Part shown: positions 1-10,402 of the stretch, in pieces
Layout of the letters: every line of letters begins with the position of its first letter
Position numbering within the stretch: position 1 is the first letter of the stretch
Assembly: GCA_019671005.1 (NCBI GenBank)
Contig: CM033714.1
Location: 59,443,741 to 59,507,740 of the forward strand
DNA: 64,000 nucleotides
Source: Hibiscus mutabilis
Taxonomy: Eukaryota > Streptophyta > Magnoliopsida > Malvales > Malvaceae
Direction of reading: 5' to 3'
Translations under genes and position numbers: made by a program
The notes under the pieces: generated by a model
The model's input: only the letters and a program-made list of their open reading frames with translations
Database searches by the model: none
Told to the model about the DNA's origin: nothing

Positions 1-693
1 TGCTTTCAAGAAAAAGACGAGTGGATAAATGATGTTGTATGGATGAAGAAGTAAGAAAGTAAGAATGAATGATTTGTAACACCCTAAACCTGGATGTCAT
101 AATTGGGCCTTAAGCGAAATCCATGTCCATGAAAATTATCAACTCGGTTTAGCCCAAACAATGTATTTTCCAAAAAAACATTAAATACAATATTTGAAAA
201 CATACATAAACAATTTAAATTGTTATAAATGAGTTCCATTTTAATTTAAAACATTTAAACATTCAACTTGATCAATATAATTAAAAAATAATTACAGACT
301 CCACCACATAAGGTCCTATGAATACATAGCCCACTAAACACAAGTATCGTACTCTAGAAATCACCACATGCTAGAATCCCAGACTGACAGTGCTCCTCGA
401 TCCCACAATCCGATGATCAACCTACGCACGAAAACAATGATTCCAAGTGTTGAGCTTACAAAGCTCAATGACACACATCTACTCTACTATACTTCATGCT
501 AATCAAAAACATAAACATGGAAGCTAGTACAAGCAATAAAGAGAGATTAATAACATGTGGCGCTACCACTAGTCGCCTAAACACATGCTCTTATCATAGC
601 AATCATCATACATGGAACACAAGGCCCAACCAATACTCGGGATCTCATCAGATTATCCGAGCGAAAGCACATAAAATCATACCACAAACTTGG

Positions 694-846
694 AGTGAGG
701 CCCAATGTCACACAACCTCGGGAACATACACTCTCTCTAGGTGAGGCCTGATGTCATATGGCCTTGGGAACATACACCCATACTCGACATCTCTCCTCGA
801 TTATCTTTGAATGAGGCCCAATGTCACACAACATCAGGAACATACA
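694..846. repeat. Three imperfect copies of a 37-bp motif
   Basis: Copies start at about 694, 741 and 811, each reading roughly GTGAGGCCCAATGTCACA followed by CAACCTCGGGAACATACA. They are separated by unequal spacers, so this is a decayed tandem array inside repeat K rather than a microsatellite. Confidence 0.6.
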
Positions 847-1172
847 TTTGGCATCTCTAACCATGTTGTTGCAACACGCTTTCTAGGTATTCAGATCCCA
901 TCAACCAAAGGTGACTCAACCAACCAAGTGTCTAAACCACACACAACATTGACACGATTACCAAACAACACACAAAACTGGCACAATTACCATAACTCTA
1001 TGGTTTCTATTAATTATCAAGTCACCCAATTAAGTTTACCAACTTCTTAATACATTATGAAAGAGTATATTAATCATCGTCATTAATTATCTTATTAATC
1101 CATATTATCTCATTAACATCCTATGTCAATTTCCATCTTTTTACTAGCATTATAGATTATCTTGTTCAGTGG

Positions 1173-1350
1173 GTACTAGTACTCGAACACGAGTATCGAT
1201 ACGGTACCCTTGGGTACCAGTACTCACATGCGTACCGATACTAATATAGCTTATTGGAAATTCTTAATTTCTACAAGTACCGATACGGGTTGACCCGTAT
1301 CGATACAACCCCTAATCGCGTACCGGTATGGCCGAAGCTCATACCGATAC
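1173..1350. repeat. Phased palindromes GTAYCGATAC in repeat K
   Basis: Ten-base palindromes or near-palindromes start at 1,173 (GTACTAGTAC), 1,193 (GTATCGATAC), 1,214 (GTACCAGTAC), 1,232 (GTACCGATAC), 1,277 (GTACCGATAC), 1,297 (GTATCGATAC), 1,320 (GTACCGGTAT) and 1,341 (ATACCGATAC). Successive spacings are 20, 21, 18, 45, 20, 23 and 21 bp. A related array lies in repeat F. Confidence 0.8.
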
Positions 1351-2283
1351 CTTACACACGGGTTCACACCATTTCCTTGAATTACATTTTTACAACACTT
1401 TATTCAATCCATAAAGCTTCTAAAAGTCATTAGGATTTGTTTACTAACGCATATAATCAATTAATATTAATTATCGGGTTCATGATCATTTATTCAAATA
1501 TTACCAATTATCAGTCCATTTAGTATAATCTCCATCGAACATACCAATTCATATCTCAAGCACTCAAGCAATACAACGTGTAAATCAACTAATCAGATAA
1601 TTATACAAATATTCAAATGACCCTACATGGTCTCTAAACCTCATACGAGTCTCAAAATATTCCCAAATTCCACATGCATCTCGTACGTACAAGTCTCATA
1701 ATATCAGTCTTAACACATGCTTATATATCAACAACCTATTTTGCAACCACTAACAAGCAAGACAATTACATTTATGATGCTTATGAAGCATTTTGGAGTT
1801 CAAGGTGTACTAACCTTAAGAAAAGAGAGAAATCCATACTCGAGCTCCTCAAATGCTCTTCTTGATTTGGTGTTCGAGCCTGAACAATCCTCATATAAAT
1901 ACAAATATAAGATATATTAATTTCCTCTATTTACTAACTAATTCATGAGGTCAAACACATAAAAACAACTTACTAGTTTGAATTTGGTGAAACAGATTGC
2001 GCCAATGGGCTCAGAACATCGAGAAATCTTCGAGTTGGGTCCCCCCCAAAAGTTAATGATCAGTCAACCCTGGTCAATGCCGTTCAACGGCCTAGCGATT
2101 CGGTGCGAGGCAGTTGTGGTGTACGTGCGGGGCGGAATCAAGTGTGGCAGGGTGTATATACACCTACCGAGCAGGATCACACGCGACAAGGAGCATGGGA
2201 GCATACATGCACCCTCTTTGGGTAAATGCACGCCCACTCGTGGGGGCGGCGCATGAGGGGTGCTCTAGTGGTCAGACGACGAC

Positions 2284-3565
2284 TAGGGATGTAAAAAAAA
2301 GTAGTTATATGGGTTTCAGGTCGGGTCATATTAGGTCAGGTCAAATCAAATACAAGTCATTTTAGGTTGATTTGATGTTTCGACTCGACTCGAGTCAGGT
2401 GCGGGTCAATTTTAGGTCAGGCGCATTTCAAGTCGGGTTCATTTCAGGTCGGGTCAAAATGGTTCGGGTCTGAATCAGGTAATTGACATGTTAATTTGGG
2501 CTTGGGTAGACTTCAGGTTGAGTTCATTTCAGGTCAGGTTAATTCAGGTTTCGAATTCGTATTACGTTTGAGTTTGGTACAAATTGTCGGTAGACTTTGA
2601 GTTGGGTCATTTCGAGTGAATTTTGGTTAAAAATAAAATTTTAGGGACTAATAAGTTGATTTAGTCTAATATTTATTTTAAATTTACTTATGATGATATT
2701 TTTGTTCACTCTAGTACGTACGAGATTTTAAAATATTCCCTAATATTTATTTTAAATTTACTTGGTTGTTTAGAACATAGACATAAATATAGTTTAAATT
2801 TATCAACACTTTAAATTGATTAAATATGTATATATATGTTTGTTCTTATATATAATTTAATAAATTAATAGTCAATAATTGAATTATTTAACAAAAAGAT
2901 TTTAAATAAAAAATTAATAATTAATAATTTAAATGGTGAAAAATTGGTTTTCTTAATATATTATCACAAGTACTCTTTTCCTCCATTTAAGTTTATAGAG
3001 GTTTTTAACGAGGCATGTGATAATATCCCCAATGTATGATTTTTCATTAATAGAATAATGCTTTTCACCAAAAAAATCTAATAAATTCATAATTTCTCAA
3101 ATACTTCATTTTTCTCTTGAAAATCATCAAATCATAGACTTCCTCAATTATAGGTCAAGTAAATTGTCAGGTCAATATCAGTTTAGGTCAACAACAGGTC
3201 GAGTTTAAAACAAGTCGGGCTAATTAACAGGCTAGGTTCAAAACAGGTCGGATAAAATTGGATCTCGGGTCATTTCAGTCGGGTTATATCAGTTATTTGC
3301 CAGGTTAGTCTCGGGTTCGGGTTCTTTTCAGTCGGGTGCAGATCGGGTTCCGTTACTACAGTAATAGGTCAATTCGGGTTCAGGTTGTTCTCATTCGGAT
3401 GCAGATCGAATTCGGTTACTACAGTATCAGGTCCAGCTCGAGTTCGGGTCAAGAATAGTCGGTTACAGATCGGTTTCGGGTTATCACTTCCTCGGGTCAA
3501 AATAAATTCTGACTCAATCAGGTTTTAGTCGGGTTTTCGAGTCAGGTAAGCTTTATACATCCCTA
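2284..3565. mobile_element. hAT-like non-autonomous element rich in GGTCGGGTCA motifs
   Basis: The ends are inverted: TAGGGATGTAAA at 2,284 and TATACATCCCTA ending at 3,565, whose reverse complement is TAGGGATGTATA. Short TAGGG-type ends suit the hAT superfamily, which makes 8-bp target duplications. The flanks hold a possible imperfect pair (GACGACGA left, GGCGACGA right, 7 of 8), so the duplication is uncertain. Both ends of the interior are filled with degenerate copies of GGTCGGGTCATTTCAGGTCG-like words; the middle (2,640-3,150) is AT-rich. No transposase frame is visible. It sits inside repeat K. Confidence 0.6.
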
Positions 3566-4550
3566 ATAGCGGCGACGAGCTCTAGTCCCGCTAGATCGAC
3601 GTCGGTGGCCTTCGTTTTTGGTTTTGGCTATCAGAGAGGCTCTCTTTCGAACTTGGCCGAGTTTTCTCATCCCCTTCGACGACAGCTCCGGTGACGACGC
3701 CGATGGTACCGACCGACTCGTCTCGGCGAGATGAACGCAATGGCGTAGGAGGTGTCGTACACAGACACTCTGATTACGATAGATCGAACATAAAAACTTG
3801 ATAAAAAAGAGAGAGAAAAAGACGAAAATAAAAAAAAGAAAAGAAAAAAAAGTGAGAAAGAGAGGAAAATCTAATTTTTTCTCTCCTCTTACACTTCACT
3901 CTCTTTCAAATAACATTTTCAAAATAATTACTTTATTTTTTAATATCTACTTTAAAGATTTAAAATTCGAATTTGAGACTCGATTACTAATTCAAAAAAT
4001 CGGGTAGTTACGAGAATGGTGAAGAAAGATTGACGCACCGAATCAACTCTTTACATTTTTTTTTTCGAAAAGCAACCTCAAGAAGTTTGGAAGGTTAAAG
4101 AATGAAAGAATGAATATTTTTTCTCTTTGCTTGCTGAATGTTAGAGAATAGTAAAGTTGGATTACATAATTGTATTGGTTAGAGTTAGTTGGGGTTGTTT
4201 CAATTGTTATAACAGCTAACAAGTCGGTTACATTTGAGTTATATAAGCCTAGTCATTGTATTGGGTTAACACTTGAATCAACCCATTTTCATATCATTTG
4301 TTTCTATCTTTTCTTCTTGGTTCTCAAAATCAAAGTTACCTCAACACTTCTCTGTCAAACATCACCGCCGTTCACCTATTTTGGCTCTGGCTCTGGCTCT
4401 GCCTCTGCCTCTATTCTCACATATTTGGATTATAATATTTAACGAAATCGAACTCAAAAAAACAAATAATTCGATTCATAAAATCAAATAAATCAACACG
4501 ATTTATTCGAAATTCATTTTTTTGTGATAAAGCGAATTTTGCTCACCTGC
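3566..4550. other. Right part of repeat K and AT-rich flank, no gene
   Basis: The GC-rich block interrupted by the hAT-like element resumes at 3,571, followed by a purine-rich run of A and G near 3,796-3,870 and AT-rich DNA. I see no coding frame with protein-like composition. A small hexanucleotide tract of CTGGCT and CTGCCT units lies near 4,382-4,413. Where repeat K ends is not clear. Confidence 0.4.
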
Positions 4551-5106
4551 CATTTTCTTGATCAAAGAGAGCCTGGTTAAGTTGAAAAATGTCATTTCAT
4601 TTCATAGTTTGTTGTAGTAAACAGTGAAAATAGTAGTTTATTTAGGAAAAAAATCACAATTGCCAACCAGAAACTTCAAAATCATCCCCGGTATCTATTT
4701 TGGGTCAAAACCATGAAACTGCCTCCATTTGCTCCTTACTATCTCTATATGAAGCATTGGCATAACAACATAAAATTTTTGTTTTTTTCCTTGACCTCCT
4801 TGACATTCACAAAAGAACCAACATGTTCAGTTGCTGTCTTTCTGTAGATTGCAAGAGAATGCCCCTCCACGTATTCATTTGCTGAAGTAGAGAAACGGCC
4901 TGCTGAGGGCGTTCGCCGGCAGCGAAAAGAATAACACCAACACCAACGACAACCTTTGGAGATGCTTTTACGTGTTAGGCAGGAATTTAAATTACAACTG
5001 CAATAGCGTTCTCGATCGCTGTTGCAAACATAACGGATGTTATTATAATTATTGCGAACCGTTATTTTTCACAATAATAATTTCTGACAATGCTGCTAAC
5101 AAATAA
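4551..5106 (-). other. 3' flank of the CSLA gene
   Basis: This unique-looking DNA follows the stop codon of the CSLA gene (minus strand) and probably holds its 3' untranslated region. No other gene or repeat was recognised. Confidence 0.35.
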
Positions 5107-8100
5107 TCATAGCAGCCAATTGCTATTTGAATCCCCAGTATTAGAGACAATGATGCCGACATACCCGATTCCCACTATGAAGAAAGCAATCGATTGCAAC
5201 AAAAGAAAAATGAAATAGTGGTATTTCCCGAACGCATAATCATAGCAGCCACAGAAGAAAAGCACCAATAATAAGCTCTAACGAATGGAGTCTGCCAACG
5301 GGAAATGAGAGTTGTAAATTAGATTCCAATAAGGTTTAACGATTAGAAAAATGTTCAAACTATAATTTTTATTAGTTATTTACATGATTTTTCATTCGCT
5401 TATTCATATAAGGTTTTTCATTACAATTACCTAACCAGTACATGACATGCGGCCTATTTCTATTACTATTTTCTTTAATTTTGATTTTAAAAAATAAAAA
5501 AACATTTTTAATTTTGTAAAAAAAACTCAAAATTTTTTAATTTCTCAAAAAAACTCAAACTCGAACTTTAAATCCTTAAATTTCTCAAGTCCGACCACCA
5601 ATTCAACCACCATCGACCACCATTGTTTTTGTCGAACCCCACGACTGAGAACCCTATTATTTTGTTGTCGGTAACCGACGAATAAACCATCGATTGTATC
5701 GCTGATGAACATACAACAATGATAAAAAGGTTGATTGGGTTTTTGACCAACGACTAAAGAGTGGGAATGCCGAACGACGAGGTATGTGATGTTTGGACAA
5801 TGAACGGTAAACTACCGACGTGTGGGGATGTTAAACGGTGAGGGAGATATGATTTGGGGGTTTGATTGAAAGAAATTTAAAAAATTGGGATTTTTAGAGA
5901 AATTCATAAATTAAAAAAAAAACAAGCCACATGTCATATTTTAATTGGATGACGAAATAAATCTTTAGACACCTATTTGACCCGAAAAATAATTATTACA
6001 TCCAGCTCGAAAAAAATGTTCAAGGTATAGTTTGCTAATTTGAACGAGAATTTAAGGGGTTTTTTTTTACCTTCCCCCAAACCTGAAACGAGATTTCCTT
6101 GGTGCTTTAGTGCCTGGTTTATCCTTGCGAACACCGTTTCTCGGTGACGATCCATTCATTTACTCTACCGCCTTCTAATAGGCCGGTGAAGGTGGCCTTA
6201 GTCCGATGCAGGGACATCACATTTTCAAAGAGAATCCAGAAAAACAATAAGTGGAATGACCTGAAAACAGACACATATGTAAGGTATCCAAATGCTGAAT
6301 TGTTTAACATTGGTCTGGGAAGAACCGAAAAAATATTACCAGACCTTGGAGTTCCAACTGCATTGAGAATGGTAATAATAGAAGGAATATAAACAACTCC
6401 CCACTTGGGAATCTCAACTTCAGGTACAAGAACAGTCAGAGGTAAAACAACGCAGTAAAATGTGAAACTAGCAATGTGGCCAACAATCTTTCTGACCAAG
6501 AAGAAACTGTAGATTAAATATACTTTCTTCCATAAGGAAACTCTCTGCAGTAAATTTAACCAGTAAAAGGGTTAAATTCCAGTAGACCAACAAATTTCTG
6601 AGCACTTTTTAACTCCTTAAAAGTAGCTAACCTTGTTTGTAATAATCTCCATCATCATTTTCCTGAAAAGGTTAGCAGGACCACAGGACCATCGACGCTG
6701 TTGGTGGCGAAAGGCCTTCAAGGTACTAGGCAATTCACTTTTCACCTATAGTCACACAAGTAAAACTCTAAACATTGTGTCTTTTATTGGTTAAGAACAT
6801 GAATTTGGCAGTTTAGATGTGAAAGTGTAGTATTTGACCTCGACCTCGATCTCGACCCAATTTTAGAATACCTGTAGGTCTCCGAGGTAAAGGAATTTGC
6901 AGCCTTTTAGACCAGCTCGAACTGCCAAATCCATGTCTTCCACTGTAGTTCTATCTTTCCATCCTCCTGCTTCATTGATAGCAGCAATTCTCCACACTCC
7001 AGCAGTTCCTATACAAGTTCAATCAATACAGTATCCGAATTAAATTCGATAGAACAAGTCTCACTTTTCTTCTAACTTTGTTCATTTTTTCATTACCGTT
7101 GAAGCCAAAAAAAGCATATGTGGAAGAGCCCACTTCTTGTTCGACTGTGAAATGGTAGTCCAGTGACATTTCTTGCAGTCTTGTCAGCAGGCACTCATCG
7201 ACATTCACTGCAATTCATTAATGGAAAATCTTAGTTTGCATCACCTAACATAAAATCTTGCGCTGCAAACAATCCCTTTCCCAGGGCAGTTTTTCAAACA
7301 GATTTTGGTCCATTGATAGATCTACGAGGCACCGGTAATCTTTTGTTAATGCCAATATTAGTAGAGGATAAACAGGTGACTAAAAATGGGGGTTGGGGGG
7401 GGGGGGGATTTACCGAATACCCAACGAGCTTGAATCAAAGCTAGTTCAGGGTTATGAACAAGGAAAGGAATGGTACGCCTAAGGAAATCAGGTTCCGGTT
7501 GGAAATCGGCATCGAAAATGACTACGTAATTGCAATCGTTAGCGTAGCTGCGAGTCAGGCCTTCTTTTAGAGCCCCTGCTTTGTACCCAGTTCTGTTGTT
7601 TCGTATTTCATACTTGATGTTGATGCCTTCCCTTGCCCATCTTTGGCATTCTAACTCCACCATATCCTTCATTGTTTTTAGTTGTAATGTTACTTCGCAC
7701 ACAAGAAAACACGATAACCCGAAACCACAAAACTCGAATTAATTCACCTTAATTGATTGGTCTGTTGAATCATCAAGAACTTGAACAAAGATCCGATCAG
7801 AAGGCCATGAGAGGCCACATACAGCTCCAATGGAGAGTTTATAAACCTGCATTGCTACATGTAAATTAATCATTGGAAATGAAAAAAAAGGAAATGTTGT
7901 AATATTGTTCTTGAGTTAACAAACAAGGAAATGAAAAAGGACCTCTTTCATTGAACATTGGGATTTGAACCAGAACCATGGGAAAAGCTGAGTTTCCCAA
8001 CTCAGCATCTTCTTTTAATGGTTCCCATTTGTACCTTTTCTCCGGTTTTCGACCAAAGAGCTTGACGAACGTTACGACGATTCCCATGTAAACGCGCTCG

Positions 8101-8273
8101 ATAAAAAGCATCAAAGACATGATCAAACAAATGACGACGGCGGTTCTCAACAACGGCACGATCAATGGCGCTTTGATTTGTTCCCAAATCAATGCAATTT
8201 GTATGGAGATATCATCCGCCGTTCCCTGGATTAGTGCATCGGGAAGAATCGTGGCCCACGTAAACCGATCCAT
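5107..8273 (-). pseudogene. CSLA: CSLA glucomannan mannosyltransferase gene, frameshifted
   Basis: CSLA enzymes are Golgi multi-pass GT2 glycosyltransferases that build the beta-1,4-mannan or glucomannan backbone from GDP-mannose and GDP-glucose. Nine exons, read 5' to 3' on the minus strand, are 8273-7943, 7854-7748, 7666-7414, 7207-7097, 7008-6872, 6745-6632, 6544-6345, 6260-6071 and 5291-5107. Visible motifs: N-terminal membrane helix (VVICLIMSLMLFIERVYMG), VQIPMFNER, DDSTD, the DxD motif in IFDADFQP, the acidic motif in TVEDMDLAVRA, and QQRRW for QxxRW. The C-terminal membrane region follows, ending ..GIGYVGIIVSNT. Two breaks: after VNEWIVTEK in exon 8 the downstream frame is shifted (about 2 or 5 bases lost) and stops 5 residues later; exon 9 has lost about 5 bases before CGCYDYAFG. 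At the exon 1 end AGAG/GT, the normal acceptor would give a stop; acceptor TAG at 7,855-7,857 keeps frame and adds A-M-Q. Assembly error cannot be excluded. Confidence 0.9.
5420..5950. repeat. Inverted-repeat insertion in CSLA intron 8
   Basis: Intron 8 (5,292-6,070) is much longer than the other introns and contains ATGACATGCGGC at about 5,442 and the near-inverse GCCACATGTCAT at about 5,926, flanked inside by facing AT-rich stretches. A degenerate word resembling AAAAATGTTCAA occurs outside both (near 5,347 and 6,014). This looks like a small non-autonomous DNA transposon; family and exact ends were not resolved. Confidence 0.4.
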
Positions 8274-8630
8274 TTTCATAGTTTGATGAAAAAACAGAGC
8301 AAAAATGGGAAGCTAAGAACAACAGGAGTGAAATTGTGGTTGTAAACAGGAAATGGGAACAAAAACGCTAGATCTGGTTAGGCACTAAAGGACATTGTTT
8401 GAAAAAGAAATGGAATATTTCCCTTGTTTGTTTTTGTGAATCTGCATCTGCTTCACGTGAAACAATGGAGCTAAGAAATGAACATGATTAACCAATAGAA
8501 AGAAAGATTGAAATATTGAAAAGGAAAAATACAATGTTTCGTTTTCCTGCTTCTGTTATCTGGGAAAATGAACAGAAGCAGAATACTTGAAACGAGCTCA
8601 AAGTTGAAAGAATTGGAGAGATAAGAGGGT

Positions 8631-8638
8631 GTTTTATA
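8631..8638 (-). promoter_or_regulatory. Possible TATA box of the CSLA gene
   Basis: The minus strand reads TATAAAAC here, about 360 bases upstream of the chosen ATG at 8,273, which would leave a 5' leader of roughly 330 bases. The interval 8,280-8,745 has no coding signal and is taken as promoter plus leader. Inference from motif and position only. Confidence 0.4.
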
Positions 8639-8745
8639 AGATCTTTGGTCGTTGTGTTGTCGTTAATTTATTGTTATTTTTATTTCTATTTTCATAACAT
8701 TTAGTTTCCAACGTCAAAATGTGCGGCTGTAAAAGAATTAAATAG

Positions 8746-9945
8746 CTAAGAATGGTGGATCCAAGTTTGTGTGGCGCTCAGAGTGAAACCGTGATTCACG
8801 CGGGATTGTGGACATGCAAAGGAAGCCTTGCATTTGAGTGGTTTGAATCGCACGGTGATAGATAGATGGAACCCAGACATGGTGCTAGAGGCTGGTGTTT
8901 TGATTCTTGATTCTGAGCATTTTGTCTTTCTTGTTGTCCTTCTAGGGAACATATGGAATTTTTGGACAGGCAAACGTACGCATTCAACGGGGTATCCCCC
9001 CGGATGCTGCGCTGGCACCGACCCCCAGTTGGGACCATAAAGGTTAATGTGGATGGTGCTTGGTGGCCTCTTCAGACAAGTGCCGGGTCAGTGTTCAGCT
9101 GAGTTAGTGGAGGCTTGTGCTTTTCATTAGGAGGTGTCGGTGGTGGTTGAAGGAGACTCCATCGCCATTGTCAACAGGTTAGCTAAACCTAGTTTGATTT
9201 TTTCAGTTGTTGGAGCTCACCTACAAGGAACAAGATAGATACAAGTAGGGTGTTCATTTTTGGATGCCGGATGGAATCCAATACGAAAAGATAGATATCT
9301 AAAATTTTGAATCAGTAAAATAGCGATCCATATCCGATAAAAAATAGATATTCAGATATCCGATTATTCGAATATATAATTTAGTTTAAATATTTTTCGA
9401 ATTTAGCAATCGTACCTATGAAAATTCAGATTTTTTTAATAGAAAATTCGGATTTTTGAATATAACAAACAATAAATTGTCAAATATAACAAGATTCACA
9501 TCTACTAAAATTTTAATTTTTTTTTCGAATTTTCGGATATAACAACCATCAAATTACTAAATAAAATTTCTAAATATAACAAGATTCATATCCATGAAAA
9601 TTTAAATTTTTGAATATTTCAGATTTTCTGATGATTCGAAATTTGAAATATTGCAATCTGTATCTGATTCAAAAAATAAAAAATCGGATAGTATATTCAA
9701 TCTGAAAATAAAAATCAGAATAAAAACTCAAAATTTTTGATCGGATTAAATTGGTTGAATCCGATATTTTTGCATACCCTTACATACTAGAACGTCATAA
9801 GCAAATCCAAGTTTGTTATGTAAACCGGGTAGCGAACAATTTTGCTCATACACTCGCACATTAGGCGCTTACTAGTAACTCCCCATCATGGTTTGAGTTT
9901 GATTTTCATGCGTGCATATCGGATGTTGTAATGAAGGCAAATTGA
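8746..9945 (+). pseudogene. LINE-type RNase H-like (RVT_3) remnant, interrupted
   Basis: Frames on the plus strand resemble the C-terminal RNase H-like domain of plant non-LTR retrotransposons or derived RVT_3 proteins: PP..GTIKVNVDGAWW near 9,020-9,060, then LVEACAFH and VVVEGDSIAIVNRLAKP near 9,105-9,195. After an inserted element the domain tail resumes near 9,800-9,880 with VCYVNRVANNFAHTLAH, matching the usual V-x-R-x-x-N-x-x-A-H end. The frame changes and stops occur (for example after TLAH), so it is dead. Flanking 9,946-10,402 shows no gene. Confidence 0.6.
9246..9782. mobile_element. Small AT-rich hAT-like MITE
   Basis: The left end is TAGGGTGTTCA at 9,246 and the right end TGCATACCCTTA ending at 9,782 (inverse TAAGGGTATGCA). 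The eight bases outside are GATACAAG (9,238-9,245) and CATACTAG (9,783-9,790), six of eight alike, fitting a decayed 8-bp duplication. The interior repeats ATTCGGAT/GATATCCG-like words and has no coding capacity. It splits the RNase H-like remnant. Confidence 0.65.
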
Positions 9946-10402
9946 CAGAAATAGTTTTCCCAATATTTCCCCATATATGGCATAAGCTAATTTATTTCTA
10001 TAATATTTTAAAAAATAATTTATTTTTATAAATATTATACTTTCTGCAGTAATAGTGAAGATGATAGTGAAGCATTCCGTCTATGAACAGTATTTTATTT
10101 TTTTCGAATATTAAAAAATGAAAATCGGATGGACTATTTTTCATCTACAAACAGTTCCAAAAATGAAAATGATGTATTTGGGTTTCGTCTTCAAACAATG
10201 ACTACGACGTTGCACGCACACGTCAATGTTACAAGACGAGAATAAAATATTCCGACTTCAAATAGTGGAGTGCATGCAGCTGGTGGCAATCGATGCAGCG
10301 GGGCAGCTTTGTAGGGGTATAAGGGACAACTTTGCAGGGGTGCAGAAAAAAATATTGGTTGGATGGGGAGGTGACTGTAAATTAATTAATTCGATTAGGC
10401 TA
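9946..10402. other. No recognisable gene
   Basis: AT-rich sequence followed by a short G-rich stretch (10,270-10,380). Nothing here matches a family I know. Confidence 0.4.

Larger units (their letters stand above)
75..2283. mobile_element. Repeat K, LTR-like, left part
   Basis: The segment begins TGTAACACCC after an AT-rich flank, a terminus shared with repeats F (10,403) and H (47,519, slightly degraded) and typical of LTRs of plant Ty3/gypsy elements (often written in the other orientation, ending GGGTGTTACA). No coding frame is visible; the short open frames are not conserved proteins. It holds a threefold repeat at 694-846, a palindrome array at 1,173-1,350 and a GC-rich block at 1,995-2,280, where a hAT-like element is inserted. 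The far end and any target duplication could not be fixed, so solo LTR versus truncated element is open. Orientation unknown. Confidence 0.45.

Noticed and set aside
7388..7408. Long G run beside CSLA exon 3
   Set aside because: It lies in intron 3 and is probably a homopolymer slippage tract; no function is suggested.
8746..9038. Two minus-strand frames of 80-90 residues
   Set aside because: They are antisense shadows of the RNase H-like remnant, which has the recognisable motifs on the plus strand.
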